From CAZAQV01 sp964487255 (GTDB lineage Bacteria; Myxococcota_A; Polyangia; Polyangiales; CAZAQV01): a DNA stretch of 64,000 bases. Below, piece after piece: positions 51,215 through 60,022 of the stretch (positions are counted from its first letter, which is position 1; each line of letters opens with the position of its first letter). The stretch covers positions 14,667-78,666 of the forward strand of contig CAZAQV010000029.1 of the NCBI GenBank assembly GCA_964487255.1. Direction: 5' to 3'. Both the position numbers and the translations under genes were made by a program. The notes under the pieces are model-generated. The model was given only the letters and a program-made list of their open reading frames with translations, did no database searches and had not been told where the DNA came from.

Positions 51215-52418
51215 GGAGCACACACCACAGCCACACGGGGCGGCAAAAAGCGACCGTCAGCTACGGATCGCGGTGCTTTCGATCTACCCGACGAGCTACA
51301 GTGTACGCAGGTTGATCGAAGAGGCCCGTGCCGCCGGTCATCAAGCCCGCGCGCTCGACCCCCAGAAGTTCGCCATCTTGGCCGATGAAGATGCGCCGCG
51401 ACTCGCCTACGCGGACAAGCTCCTCAAGCCCTACGACGTGGTGATCCCGCGCGTCTCCGCCCAGATCACCCAATTCGGTACAGCGGTCGTACGCCAGTTC
51501 GAGCAGATGGGCAGTTACGCGCTCAACCCTTCATATTCGATCCTCGCCTCACGCGACAAGCTGCGCGCGATTCAGATGCTGAGCCGGCACGGCATCCCCG
51601 TACCACGCACTGCGCTTGTGCGCGCACCACGGCCGCTACCCGCTGCGCTCGACCACGTCGGCGGCAATGCGTTCGTCATCAAACTTCTCGAAGGCAGCCA
51701 AGGCTTGGGCGTCGTGCTCGCCGAAGGTCGCAAGTCCGCACACTCCCTCGTGGAGATGCTGCAAACCATCCAGCAAGATGCGCTGATACAGTCGTTCGTT
51801 CGCGAAGCATCGGGAACTGACCTGCGTGCGTTCGTGGTCGGAGGCGAAGTCGTGGCGGCCATGCGGCGGACCTCCGATGGCGACGACTTTCGCAGCAATC
51901 TGCACCGCGGTGGCACAGCCGAGGGCGTCGAGCTTACACCCGAAGCGCGGAAGGTGGCGGTGCGTGCGGCGAAAGTGCTCGGCCTCAACGTCGCCGGCGT
52001 CGATATTCTCGAGAGCAACAGCGGGCCGATGGTGATCGAAGTCAACTCGTCGCCCGGACTCGAAGGCATCGAAGGCGCTTCGAAGAAGAACGTCGCGCGC
52101 GAGGTGATCCGTTGCGCCGAAGAACTCGTGTCACTACCGGTGGTGGATCTGCATCAAGCGCTCAACATTCACTCGACCTACATGGTGACCGAAACAACCC
52201 TGGGAAAGCGCTCGTCGTTCATCGGCAAATCGATCGCCAAGACCGTGCTCGCACATCCGGATGTGCAGATCATGCTGCATGTGCGCGGCGAGCAAGCCCA
52301 GGCGCGGCCCAGTTTCGACATCGAACTCGAAGAAGGCGACCGCCTCGTCGTGTTCGGCCCTCGCTCCGTCCTCTCCGCTGTCCTCCCCAAACGCGGCAAA
52401 CCGCGCCCGAGCAGTTAG
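51207..52418 (+). CDS. RimK-like ATP-grasp ligase fused to an RCK_C-like domain
   Basis: 403 aa. Residues about 20-305 match RimK: N-terminal fold with VIPRVSAQITQFGTAVVRQFEQMG, ATP-grasp with NAFVIKLLEGSQGLGVVL, AFVVGGEVVAAMRR, and the metal motif MVIEVNSSPGLEGIE. Known RimK enzymes add glutamate to proteins or peptides. Unusually, residues about 312-395 (TTLGKRSSFIGKSIAKT, ending IELEEGDRLVVFGP) match an RCK_C/TrkA_C small-molecule-binding domain instead of the RimB-type protease domain sometimes fused here. The stop codon lies at the edge of a RAYT element's inverted repeat. Confidence 0.87.
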   Translation: MSEEHTPQPHGAAKSDRQLRIAVLSIYPTSYSVRRLIEEARAAGHQARALDPQKFAILADEDAPRLAYADKLLKPYDVVIPRVSAQITQFGTAVVRQFEQMGSYALNPSYSILASRDKLRAIQMLSRHGIPVPRTALVRAPRPLPAALDHVGGNAFVIKLLEGSQGLGVVLAEGRKSAHSLVEMLQTIQQDALIQSFVREASGTDLRAFVVGGEVVAAMRRTSDGDDFRSNLHRGGTAEGVELTPEARKVAVRAAKVLGLNVAGVDILESNSGPMVIEVNSSPGLEGIEGASKKNVAREVIRCAEELVSLPVVDLHQALNIHSTYMVTETTLGKRSSFIGKSIAKTVLAHPDVQIMLHVRGEQAQARPSFDIELEEGDRLVVFGPRSVLSAVLPKRGKPRPSS

Positions 52419-52444
52419 GGACGATCTTCGTCTTTTCGTCTTTT
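52418..52444 (+). repeat. left inverted repeat of RAYT element
   Basis: 27 bp perfectly inverted relative to 53410-53436. Inside it GACGA-TCT-TCGTC is a small palindrome like a REP hairpin. It begins on the last base of the RimK-like stop codon. Confidence 0.85.
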
Positions 52445-52476
52445 TGGAACTCGCCCTTGCCCGTCACCCTGGCAAC

Positions 52477-53370
52477 CTAGTCCACGACGAACCTGCGTCG
52501 CAGCTCCTTAAGCTGACTCTGAAACGCCGGCTCGCGCTGTTTGCGCCTCAACAAATTGGCGGCACTGCCGACGCACATTCCGAATCGCTCCGCAACGACT
52601 CGATAGGGCTGCGCGAAGTCGTTCATTGCCACCTGAGCAACAAGCGCTCGAGCTTGGGCGGCTCTATGTCCCCTTGAAGCAAGTGTTTCTCGAACAGGCA
52701 CTCCGACCAGGCCACTCGCCAGCTGAAGCAGTTCGTCCCAGTTCAAATCGACGCCGCCCGTCCCGATCGCAACCTCTTCATGCTCGTCTTGGTGCTCGTG
52801 CCACGTCGAATCTTCGAGTTCGATCTCCATGACGCACTGGTCAAACTCCGACCGTCCAGCCCGCGTATCCGAAAAACCGAGCATATTTAGAGCATGCTCC
52901 ACGTCGAGCCAAGGCGGCGCTGGCTCCATTCGCATGTACATTCGGTGACTCGTCCATGTGGAATCGACTGCTCGATCTACAACTCCCGCTGTCACTGGAT
53001 TGCGGTGATGATACGCGACCATTCTCAAAAGCAGTCCAGGTCGCACTGAGTGGAACTTCGGCCTACTCGCGAAGACAGGACCCAGCGTTGGACGATTCTC
53101 TCGCTGGTGGTATCGCGCCGCAAAACGGGTATGTGCGGACCGATAGAAGCGCTCCGGATCGACTCTTCCTGCGATAAAGCCGTGGTGCACATGAGATGAC
53201 ATCAATGCGAAACTGAGCCAGGACCAATCCCATCGCTCTTGGGCTTTACGGATAGCGTCAAGGTAGGACCTACGGTCGTCGTCATCGACGATATAGAACC
53301 TGCGATCAACGAAGCGGGAAATTGCGTGCATCCCTACACCCGGCACCCACCAGCGTCTTCCACGAGGCAT
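52477..53370 (-). CDS. REP-associated tyrosine transposase (RAYT)
   Basis: 297 aa HUH/Y1 transposase of the TnpA_REP type. The metal-binding His pair is in SSHVHHGFI (HUH, about residue 60), and the catalytic Tyr is probably in MVAYHHRNPVTAGVV (about 119), a signature of the family. The C-terminal ~90 residues end in an HTH-like segment (YRVVAERFGMCVGSAANLL), as in many RAYTs. These proteins nick and mobilise single-stranded REP sequences and are usually single-copy and domesticated. All motifs appear intact. Confidence 0.85.
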   Translation of the reverse strand: MPRGRRWWVPGVGMHAISRFVDRRFYIVDDDDRRSYLDAIRKAQERWDWSWLSFALMSSHVHHGFIAGRVDPERFYRSAHTRFAARYHQRENRPTLGPVFASRPKFHSVRPGLLLRMVAYHHRNPVTAGVVDRAVDSTWTSHRMYMRMEPAPPWLDVEHALNMLGFSDTRAGRSEFDQCVMEIELEDSTWHEHQDEHEEVAIGTGGVDLNWDELLQLASGLVGVPVRETLASRGHRAAQARALVAQVAMNDFAQPYRVVAERFGMCVGSAANLLRRKQREPAFQSQLKELRRRFVVD

Positions 53371-53409
53371 GGGGGGTTATCGACGATGGCAAGAGCAACG
53401 TTGCCTGCC

Positions 53410-53436
53410 AAAAGACGAAAAGACGAAGATCGTCCC
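53410..53436 (-). repeat. right inverted repeat of RAYT element
   Basis: Perfect 27-bp inverse of 52418-52444; lies 40 bp upstream of the transposase start. Confidence 0.85.
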
Positions 53437-53591
53437 CTAAGCCCCTAAGCCCGCACGTGCGTCTGCCAACCGAAAATCAGCCGCTAGGCGCACCTCGTGT
53501 CGCCCCCCGTGGTTACCGAAACGACACTGGTGACGCCTGAAATTGTGATGCAAAACCCGATCAACGTTTTCGTGAACGCGATGAGCCGGAA

Positions 53592-54998
53592 GTGAGCACG
53601 CGACCTTGTCGCTTTGACTCGCACAAAAGCTTCGACTATCTGGCGTTCATGGTTGGAGTTCAAGTTGTAGCGGATGGCGCAGCCAGGCCGGCTGCGAGTG
53701 CAGGCGTAACGCTTTCAGACTTGCGCTACGCGCGCGAAAGCGACTTCTACGAAAAGATCGCGCCGCTTATCGACAACTGTCGCGAGTCACTCAAAAGCGT
53801 CGACAACGTCCAAGAAGCAGAAGCCGACTTTTTCACGTATCTAAGTCACGCGGTGCGCGTCGATGCCGTTCCACGCGTCGCAGGGATGATCGACAAGGTC
53901 AAAGTGCGCCTGGGGACGAGCTTTCCCATCAACCTCTTTGTGCACTCCGCCACCGAAGGCCGCGCCATGTGCCAGCCGCGTTATCGCTACACAGCGAACG
54001 CCGCGGCAGCGGACGGGCACACCAAGGAAATCGCAGAGGTCATCATCGTGGTCTCGCAGCATTTTTTCAACGACCTGAGCGAAGACGAGCAGGCGTTCGT
54101 AATCGGACACGAAGTCGGGCACGCAGCGCTCGGCCACTTGCACATGCCGTTACCACAACTGCTTCACGCGGCCGGTGACACCAAGCTCGTTCAAGAGCTG
54201 GGTACGCACGCCATCCATTGGTCCGTGTGCGGGGAAATTTCAGCCGACCTTCTCGGTTACGTTGCCTCGGGTGGCAATGCACGCGCGTGCACGACGAGTC
54301 TGCTCAAGATGACCACGGGCTTTCGCAGCGACATCCTTGAGTCGCTCGGCGTTGACGATGTCATTGCCAGCGCGCTTCAACAGTTCGAAAAGCTGAGCAG
54401 CTCCGTACACCAGACGGCGCTGTCGACCCACCCGCTGACTCCGCTGCGCCTCAAGCTTCTGCACCTCATCGGTGAAAGCCCGGTTGTGCGCAGTATTTTG
54501 GGCGCCAGTTCAAACGCCCCGCTGCAAACGATGAAGGACGAGCACAACCGCATCATCGATGTCGCGGTCGCGTCGGTCTACCCGGAGTTTTTCGACAAAG
54601 GCTCTGAGCTTGAACTCATCCTCTACCACTTGGGTCTTGCGACAGCGTTCGCAGACGGCGTGTTCGACGAAAGCGAAGTGGTGGCCGTGCAGCGCATCGT
54701 CGGTGAGGATGCGAAAGAAACGCGCGAACTGGTCGACAAGTGGGCCGACGCAAACCTCGAAGGCGAGGCGCTCATCGAGCAGTCAAAAAAGCTCGTCCAA
54801 CACGCGGTCACCGAGTCGCAGCAGAAAAACTTCACAAAGAAAGATGCCGTCCGCATCATCCGTCAAGCGCTTGCCGTCGCCGCAGCCGACGGCTCGATTG
54901 ACTCCAGCGAGCTACACACGCTCTACGCGTACGGCACTGAGTTTGGCATCGACAAGCACGAACTGGTGCTTCTTGCGAATCAGGTTTTTGTCCATTAA
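53592..54998 (+). CDS. M48-type metallopeptidase with C-terminal TerB-like domain
   Basis: 468 aa from GTG 53592; ATG 53649 is an alternative and no ribosome site decides. The N-terminal half is an M48-like peptidase: IGHEVGHAALGH (about residue 175) with a downstream EISADLLGYVASGG that supplies the third ligand Glu/Asp. No membrane helix, unlike HtpX, so it is cytoplasmic. From about 345 to the end lies a TerB-like helical domain (LATAFADGVFDESEVVAVQRI and LAVAAADGSIDSSELHTL, acidic metal-type residues). A free TerB protein follows after 18 nt. Such fusions suggest stress-linked proteolysis tied to TerB partners. Confidence 0.82.
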   Translation: MSTRPCRFDSHKSFDYLAFMVGVQVVADGAARPAASAGVTLSDLRYARESDFYEKIAPLIDNCRESLKSVDNVQEAEADFFTYLSHAVRVDAVPRVAGMIDKVKVRLGTSFPINLFVHSATEGRAMCQPRYRYTANAAAADGHTKEIAEVIIVVSQHFFNDLSEDEQAFVIGHEVGHAALGHLHMPLPQLLHAAGDTKLVQELGTHAIHWSVCGEISADLLGYVASGGNARACTTSLLKMTTGFRSDILESLGVDDVIASALQQFEKLSSSVHQTALSTHPLTPLRLKLLHLIGESPVVRSILGASSNAPLQTMKDEHNRIIDVAVASVYPEFFDKGSELELILYHLGLATAFADGVFDESEVVAVQRIVGEDAKETRELVDKWADANLEGEALIEQSKKLVQHAVTESQQKNFTKKDAVRIIRQALAVAAADGSIDSSELHTLYAYGTEFGIDKHELVLLANQVFVH

Positions 54999-55016
54999 CG
55001 AGAGAGGAAAAGAAAC

Positions 55017-55433
55017 ATGGGATGGTTTGAAAGTCGCGAAGTAAAAGAAAACAAAAGTCACTTCAAGAATCTGCTTGAGGTGGCCGCTATCGATGGCGAG
55101 ATTGCCGATCACGAGCTCGCCGAGCTCTTCGGAGCAGGCTTCGACTGGGGGCTGACCGAAAGGCAGATGCGCGAAGTGCTCAAGAGCCCTTCGAAGATCA
55201 AGTTTCTCTCGCCGGTAAGTGACGAAAAAGGCCGCGCACAGCTGGTCGACCTTCTGCGCATGGCGCTGGCCGACGGCAAAGTCACCGAGAACGAGTACGA
55301 CTACTGCCAGACCTTGGCTGTTCGCCTTGGCTTTTCGGCAGGCTCAGTGCCGACCCTGCTCAACGCCATCATCGAGCAGGTGCGTTCCGAGGCAAAGCCC
55401 GAAGTCAACGCCGCCGCGTTTCTCGCCGGCTAA
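55017..55433 (+). CDS. TerB-like domain protein
   Basis: 138 aa, ATG preceded by AGAGAGGAAAAG. Two TerB-like helical repeats with the typical acidic motifs (EVAAIDGEIADHELAELF and RMALADGKVTENEYDYC). TerB folds bind metal and occur in tellurite-resistance and stress systems. It directly follows an M48 peptidase carrying a related domain, so the two probably interact or evolved by duplication. Confidence 0.8.
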   Translation: MGWFESREVKENKSHFKNLLEVAAIDGEIADHELAELFGAGFDWGLTERQMREVLKSPSKIKFLSPVSDEKGRAQLVDLLRMALADGKVTENEYDYCQTLAVRLGFSAGSVPTLLNAIIEQVRSEAKPEVNAAAFLAG

Positions 55434-55521
55434 CGCACCCGTCTTCGACGCGCCGCAAGCGCAGCGAGAGATCACGCACGCCAGCAATCCCAAAAAGCGT
55501 GTGCATTCACAAGTGTACGCC

Positions 55522-56004
55522 ATGAACCTACACGCTTCTCGTGGGCTCGCTCACGTAGGCGTCTGGAACACATCCCGAGGACACCTCACTTTGATTAACG
55601 GGGGTATCGGGATGGTAAGGTATTGGGTTCGGCTCATCGTCACACGCAAGCTCGCGTACTGGCTCAATCTGGCGGTTGGCCTTCGACACGGCGTAGACGA
55701 GGCCTGCGCATGTATCGCGCGCAAGGGTGACGAGTGGACAGGCGTGGTTCGCCTGCGTCGCAAAAATGAACGAGCCTTCATATCGGCAACCGCGAGCTCA
55801 GTCACACATGTGGTCGACACCCTGGCCACAGGCCTCGTGCGCCAGTCGACCGCGGTATCTCTCACCTGTCCCTCCTTCGTTCCCAGTCCGTGTAAAGACT
55901 GCGACCAGTGCACTTGCGCACGTAAATCTCGCGACCGACATGCCTCAGGGGTTGTCCGCATCGTTCGCCAGAGCGACCGACCCGCCAAGCGACAAGCGAG
56001 CTAA
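55522..56004 (+). CDS. hypothetical protein with C-terminal Cys cluster
   Basis: 160 aa in the only sizeable open frame of a 617-bp gap; start could also be ATG 55612 (130 aa). Codon choice looks coding-like on this strand. The protein reads YWVRLIVTRKLAYWLNLAVG, later VVDTLATGLVRQSTAV, and near the end CKDCDQCTC, a possible metal site, then a basic tail. I recognise no family. It may be a recent or fast-evolving gene, or a chance frame. Confidence 0.42.
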   Translation: MNLHASRGLAHVGVWNTSRGHLTLINGGIGMVRYWVRLIVTRKLAYWLNLAVGLRHGVDEACACIARKGDEWTGVVRLRRKNERAFISATASSVTHVVDTLATGLVRQSTAVSLTCPSFVPSPCKDCDQCTCARKSRDRHASGVVRIVRQSDRPAKRQAS

Positions 56005-56050
56005 GCGGACGGACAAGAAGACGCCGGCCAAGTATCGAAATCGGCCTGCG

Positions 56051-57556
56051 TTAGGACGCTCCAGGCGGAGTTGTAAGACTCGACTTTTTGGCAACAAGGA
56101 TTTCTTCGAGCAACGCGGCATCGTCATTGAGCGAACGAAAGAGCTTACGCCGTAGACCTCCCTTGCTGCCGATCAGCGCCTGCGCCATCTTGTCGATCGC
56201 GGTTGCCGCCAAGACGGTCTGGACAAAGCCCTCGATCAAGTCGTCTGCGCTAATGCCAAGCGTGTTGAAATCGCGCTGATCCATCAGAAGAAGCCTTTCG
56301 GTATCGGCATTCCAGCCGCCGTCCCCCGCTTTGGTGGATAGGTTGGTGCCGAGCATGCCCCACGAAGGGCTTCCGTCGAGTTCTGCCTTGAGCGGCTCGG
56401 CTGCACGACGAGCATAAACGGCAAGCGGCTTGAACCCATTCGGTCCCGCGCACACCGCAATGCGGATGTCGGCCACATAGATGCGGCCCTTCTTATCGGG
56501 CATGGTTCCGACGTGATAAAAACGGCCTTGCCGCGTCGCAGAACTCCACGTCGCGTTACCGATCAGGCTCTGCACGATATACGTGTCGTAACTATCTTCT
56601 CGCGCCATAAAATCGTTGAGCTCTTGCTGAGAGGTAATCGTGAAAACGCCCTGTCCAGCATTGCTGTACGGAATTTTGATCGCGACCTGACCACCGAAAC
56701 GTTGCACGAGAAGAGGAATCTCGGCCTTGCGAACATCGCGAATCGTTTCGGGTTCGCGTACCCGTAGACCGGTTCCTTCAAGCTCGGCGTTGAGAAAATC
56801 GTAGGCCTTGGACGCGACCAATTTATTGCGTCCCCCCGCAAGACAAGAGATGACGGGGTTGAGGATTTGCGTCTTGGTATTGACGGGGATGCGGCTCCAA
56901 GGACGCTGGGTGACGTAGCGAAACGCCGCACGAATCGGTTGAACCTCTCCCTTCGTGTCACGCACGTAAAGCACTCGGTCTTCAAACCACGTCGCCGCGG
57001 CATCACCCTCGGCCCCCTGCGGAAAGGGCGAGAGGTAGACCGCTTCGCCAGTCAGATCAGCGAGTGCACACGCATAGCCCGAGGCTTCGGTGTAGTTTTT
57101 ATCGTAGATGACCGCGAGCGCGCCTTCGAGTGTTCTTCGTTTGATCAGCGGTAGAAAAGTCGTCTCGATCAGCGTCCGAAAGCCGCCCTGTTCGTTTTCC
57201 TCGCTGAGCAGCGGCATGGACTTGTTGCCCGATGGACACGAGTTCGTCTCAACCACGACCATGCGGCGATGCCCCAGCGCAGTCGTCGTGCAAAACAGGT
57301 CGCAGCCCGCCCAACGAAAGTGCTTGGGCACGTAGCTGAGCACCTGCTCCATCGTGGCTTGTTTGACCGATGGGTTGAGGTGACAATAGCGGGAAATGAG
57401 CCGCTTGCGGCCCATGCGAAAGAAATACGCAACCAAGGGGTGAATCTGGGCGTTGAGAGCCCGTGGATAGAAATGCCTCGCAGGCTCAAACTCGCCAGGT
57501 CGCACGACAACGGCGTGCTGGCGATACAGATCCGATGCTGAAAGTGAGGTTTCCAA
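56051..57556 (-). CDS. ATP-grasp-like protein of unknown function
   Basis: 501 aa, TTG start. The middle contains GQVAIKIPYSNAGQGVFTI (about 285-305), which looks like the ATP-grasp lysine strand and glycine loop, and VVVETNSCPSGNKSMPLL plus VAVADIRIAVCAG-type segments (YVADIRIAVCAG) that fit metal/ATP binding. Family not recognised; it may ligate an amino acid or sugar acid. It lies 69 nt downstream of the alkaline-phosphatase-like gene on the same strand, and the pair is divergent from a glycosyltransferase and a nucleotidyltransferase gene. Confidence 0.62.
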   Translation of the reverse strand: METSLSASDLYRQHAVVVRPGEFEPARHFYPRALNAQIHPLVAYFFRMGRKRLISRYCHLNPSVKQATMEQVLSYVPKHFRWAGCDLFCTTTALGHRRMVVVETNSCPSGNKSMPLLSEENEQGGFRTLIETTFLPLIKRRTLEGALAVIYDKNYTEASGYACALADLTGEAVYLSPFPQGAEGDAAATWFEDRVLYVRDTKGEVQPIRAAFRYVTQRPWSRIPVNTKTQILNPVISCLAGGRNKLVASKAYDFLNAELEGTGLRVREPETIRDVRKAEIPLLVQRFGGQVAIKIPYSNAGQGVFTITSQQELNDFMAREDSYDTYIVQSLIGNATWSSATRQGRFYHVGTMPDKKGRIYVADIRIAVCAGPNGFKPLAVYARRAAEPLKAELDGSPSWGMLGTNLSTKAGDGGWNADTERLLLMDQRDFNTLGISADDLIEGFVQTVLAATAIDKMAQALIGSKGGLRRKLFRSLNDDAALLEEILVAKKSSLTTPPGAS

Positions 57557-57625
57557 GCTCTAAGAGGTTAACGAATCCCGCGCACGAACGCGAGCACCAG
57601 ATGGATGCGGCGCGTGGGGCGGGCT

Positions 57626-58780
57626 TTAGTCGGCCGCGACGGCCCAATCGGCCATCTCGTTCATCAGCGTGTAGTAGTCGACGATGTTGGGCGTGTCGGT
57701 CTGGGGCTCGAAGTTAGCGAGCATTGCCGAGTAGGAATCTTCGTGATCCGGCCTGTAACCGTGCATACCTTTGAGCGCCACGTTGCCCATATGGCATGGG
57801 TTGAGAATCACACCCGGTTCGAGCGCGTACACCGCGTGCCCAAAGCGACCGTCCTCCCAGTACGTACCGAAAGCCTTGTGCTCGTCATCGCTGATCCAGC
57901 GCCCCTCAGCATTGTCCGGTAGCGCCGCACGAATCTTCTGCTCGGCGTCTGGTTTGAGAAACCAAAAGCGCATCATCGTGGAGTCATAGACGGCCGAGTA
58001 GTCTTCGCCGAAGCGAAGCCCCGTAGCCTCGACCTTCGGAACCCAGTCCACGACCTTCTCGACCGTGCACATGCCGTGGTCCGAAAAAAGCGTAAAGCGA
58101 ACCTCGTCATAACGAAGCGACGCAAGGTCGAGCAGTTCGCGCACCTTCTTTTGGTACCAGCGAAGCTTGTCGTCGACTTGCGAAGAAGATTTGGTAACGT
58201 CGTGCATGAGCGAGTCGAGCGCGGCAGAGTAGAGAAAAGCAAAGCGAATCTGCCCACGACTGATTTCTGCGCGCAAGCTCTCAATGTTTTGCTCTTCGCT
58301 CAGACGCCAGTTTGAAACGTGATGCGGAATGCCACGCTCTTGCAAGTCGTCGAAGATACTGCCACCACGGTTCATGCCGCCCGGCTTGAAGATGTCTTTT
58401 TTCTCCGCGTAATCGAACTCAGGAAGGACGTCGAAGGGGACATTGTAAATTTGGAAGTACCCCGTGAAGCCATATTGCTTCGCGACGGCTTTGGAGAGCA
58501 CGGCGCGCACGCGCCCGCGGTCGAAAACCGCCTTGGGCAAGAAGCGTAGGTGTCGCAGCTGACGAAACGGGCTGGTGTCGGGCGAGTAGTAGAAGGCGGA
58601 CCAGTGGTCGTTCTGGTCGGGGCGGTTTCCGCTCAAGATGGCGGGTACACAGGCCGACGAGTACCCGAAAAGCGACTCAACCTTGCGCCGTGTCTGCAGC
58701 TCCTCGAGAAACCAGGGGCGCGTCTGGAGCACACCCCAGCCGCAGGCATCGACAAACATCGCGATGGATAAGCGAGACAT
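57626..58780 (-). CDS. alkaline-phosphatase-superfamily protein
   Basis: 384 aa from ATG 58780 (MSRLSIAMFVDACGWGVL). Metal-site motifs FVDACGWG, SSACVPAILSGNRP (nucleophile region), LDSLMHD, LFSDHGMC and KGMHGYRPDHED match the nucleotide pyrophosphatase/phosphodiesterase branch. No signal peptide, so cytoplasmic, which is uncommon for this family. Possibly it cleaves a nucleotide-sugar or lipid phosphate made by neighbours. The predicted promoter region is the 88-bp gap shared with the divergent glycosyltransferase gene. Confidence 0.8.
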   Translation of the reverse strand: MSRLSIAMFVDACGWGVLQTRPWFLEELQTRRKVESLFGYSSACVPAILSGNRPDQNDHWSAFYYSPDTSPFRQLRHLRFLPKAVFDRGRVRAVLSKAVAKQYGFTGYFQIYNVPFDVLPEFDYAEKKDIFKPGGMNRGGSIFDDLQERGIPHHVSNWRLSEEQNIESLRAEISRGQIRFAFLYSAALDSLMHDVTKSSSQVDDKLRWYQKKVRELLDLASLRYDEVRFTLFSDHGMCTVEKVVDWVPKVEATGLRFGEDYSAVYDSTMMRFWFLKPDAEQKIRAALPDNAEGRWISDDEHKAFGTYWEDGRFGHAVYALEPGVILNPCHMGNVALKGMHGYRPDHEDSYSAMLANFEPQTDTPNIVDYYTLMNEMADWAVAAD

Positions 58781-58868
58781 GGTGTGCCCAGAGTGTGTGG
58801 ACGGGTTCACCGCTCGTCAAACCTTTCGTGCCTTACGAGCACGATTTCCGGTAAGATTGTGCAGACAA

Positions 58869-60020
58869 ATGCACATTGCCTGGGTCAATGAGAAGGCCGA
58901 CTTCGTCGGCGGTGCAGAGCGGTACATCGCCGATCTGGCGCCACGCCTGGCCGAAGAGGGTCATCGCTCTACTCTGCTTTACGGTGTCCACGGCTGGATG
59001 GAACCGTCGTTCACGGAGCGCTTTGACGCCGCGTTTCCGATGGTCGACCTGCCTGCGCAGCTTTCCGCGCTCCGGCCCGACCTCATTTATGTGCACCAGC
59101 TGGCCGAGGAGCGTGCGCTTCGGCCGATCGCCGAAGCAGCGATCCCGAGCTTTCGTTTCTTGCACGACCACAAGCTCTTTTGTCTGCGCGAGCACAAGTA
59201 TACGACGCTCGCCAAACGCACATGTGAGCGGCGCATCGGTGTCGGCTGCTATCCCTGTCTGGGCTTCATCAACCGACACGATGGCTTCGCCCTTCGTACC
59301 GTATCTGGGCTTGAGGCACAGATCGAAATCAACCGACGACTCAGTGGCGTCATCGTCGGCTCACGCTACATGAAAGAGCACGCACAGCTTCATGGTTTCG
59401 CTCCGCACTCGGTGCACGTCGCGCGTCTCTACGTGCAAGAGCCGCAGACACACTCGACCGTAGAGCGCCGCGACGGACAGCTGCTATTCGTGGGTGCACT
59501 GCTGCGCGGCAAAGGTCTCGACATCTTGCTCCACGCCATGACCGAGTTGCCTTCACGTTTGCAACTTCGTGTGTTGGGCACCGGGTCCCAAGAGGCGCTC
59601 TTCCGCGAGATGGCGGACAGGCTCGGCGTTGGCAGCCGCGTCTTTTTCGAGGGCCAAGCCGACCGAGAGACGGTCGAGCAAGCATACGCAGAGGCGAGCT
59701 GTGTCGTAATTCCCTCGCGCTCTCCCGAAACCTTTTCGTTCGTCGGCCCAGAGGCTCTGCTGCGCGGCGCGCCCGTCATTGCAAGCGGGGTTGGTGGCAT
59801 GGGCGAGTGGCTCGTCGACGGCGAAACGGGCTTGGCCTTCGAAACCTGCAAGCCGAGTTCGCTCGCTGCCGCGCTGCGCCGCGCGATGGCGGACCCTGAG
59901 GGCATGCGGGAGATGGCACGGCGCGGTCAGGCACGCGTGCGCGAAACACTTCACCCCGAACAGCACATCGAGACGCTGCTAGGCGTGTTCGAACGCGCGA
60001 TTGGAGAGGAACGAGGCTAG
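58869..60020 (+). CDS. group 1 (GT4-like) glycosyltransferase
   Basis: 383 aa from ATG 58869. GT-B fold: N-terminal glycine motif NEKADFVGGAERYIADLAPRL (split by the first helix) and C-terminal nucleotide-sugar domain with LLFVGALLRGKGLDILL, RVFFEGQAD and the ESPETF-like acidic motif SRSPETFSFVGPEALLRG. An insert with Cys residues (CERRIGVGCYPCLG, about 118-132) is typical of some GT4 proteins. It transfers a sugar from a nucleotide donor. The nucleotidyltransferase-like gene starts 2 nt later. Confidence 0.88.
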   Translation: MHIAWVNEKADFVGGAERYIADLAPRLAEEGHRSTLLYGVHGWMEPSFTERFDAAFPMVDLPAQLSALRPDLIYVHQLAEERALRPIAEAAIPSFRFLHDHKLFCLREHKYTTLAKRTCERRIGVGCYPCLGFINRHDGFALRTVSGLEAQIEINRRLSGVIVGSRYMKEHAQLHGFAPHSVHVARLYVQEPQTHSTVERRDGQLLFVGALLRGKGLDILLHAMTELPSRLQLRVLGTGSQEALFREMADRLGVGSRVFFEGQADRETVEQAYAEASCVVIPSRSPETFSFVGPEALLRGAPVIASGVGGMGEWLVDGETGLAFETCKPSSLAAALRRAMADPEGMREMARRGQARVRETLHPEQHIETLLGVFERAIGEERG

Positions 60021-60022
60021 AT

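Larger units (their letters stand above)
52418..53436 (-). mobile_element. REP-associated (RAYT) element
   Basis: A 1,019-bp unit: single Y1-type transposase gene bounded by perfect 27-bp inverted repeats, each containing a REP-like palindrome. Outside the repeats TTAGGG (left) and CCCTAA (right, repeated once more) extend the symmetry with one G difference. No clear target duplication. Confidence 0.75.
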
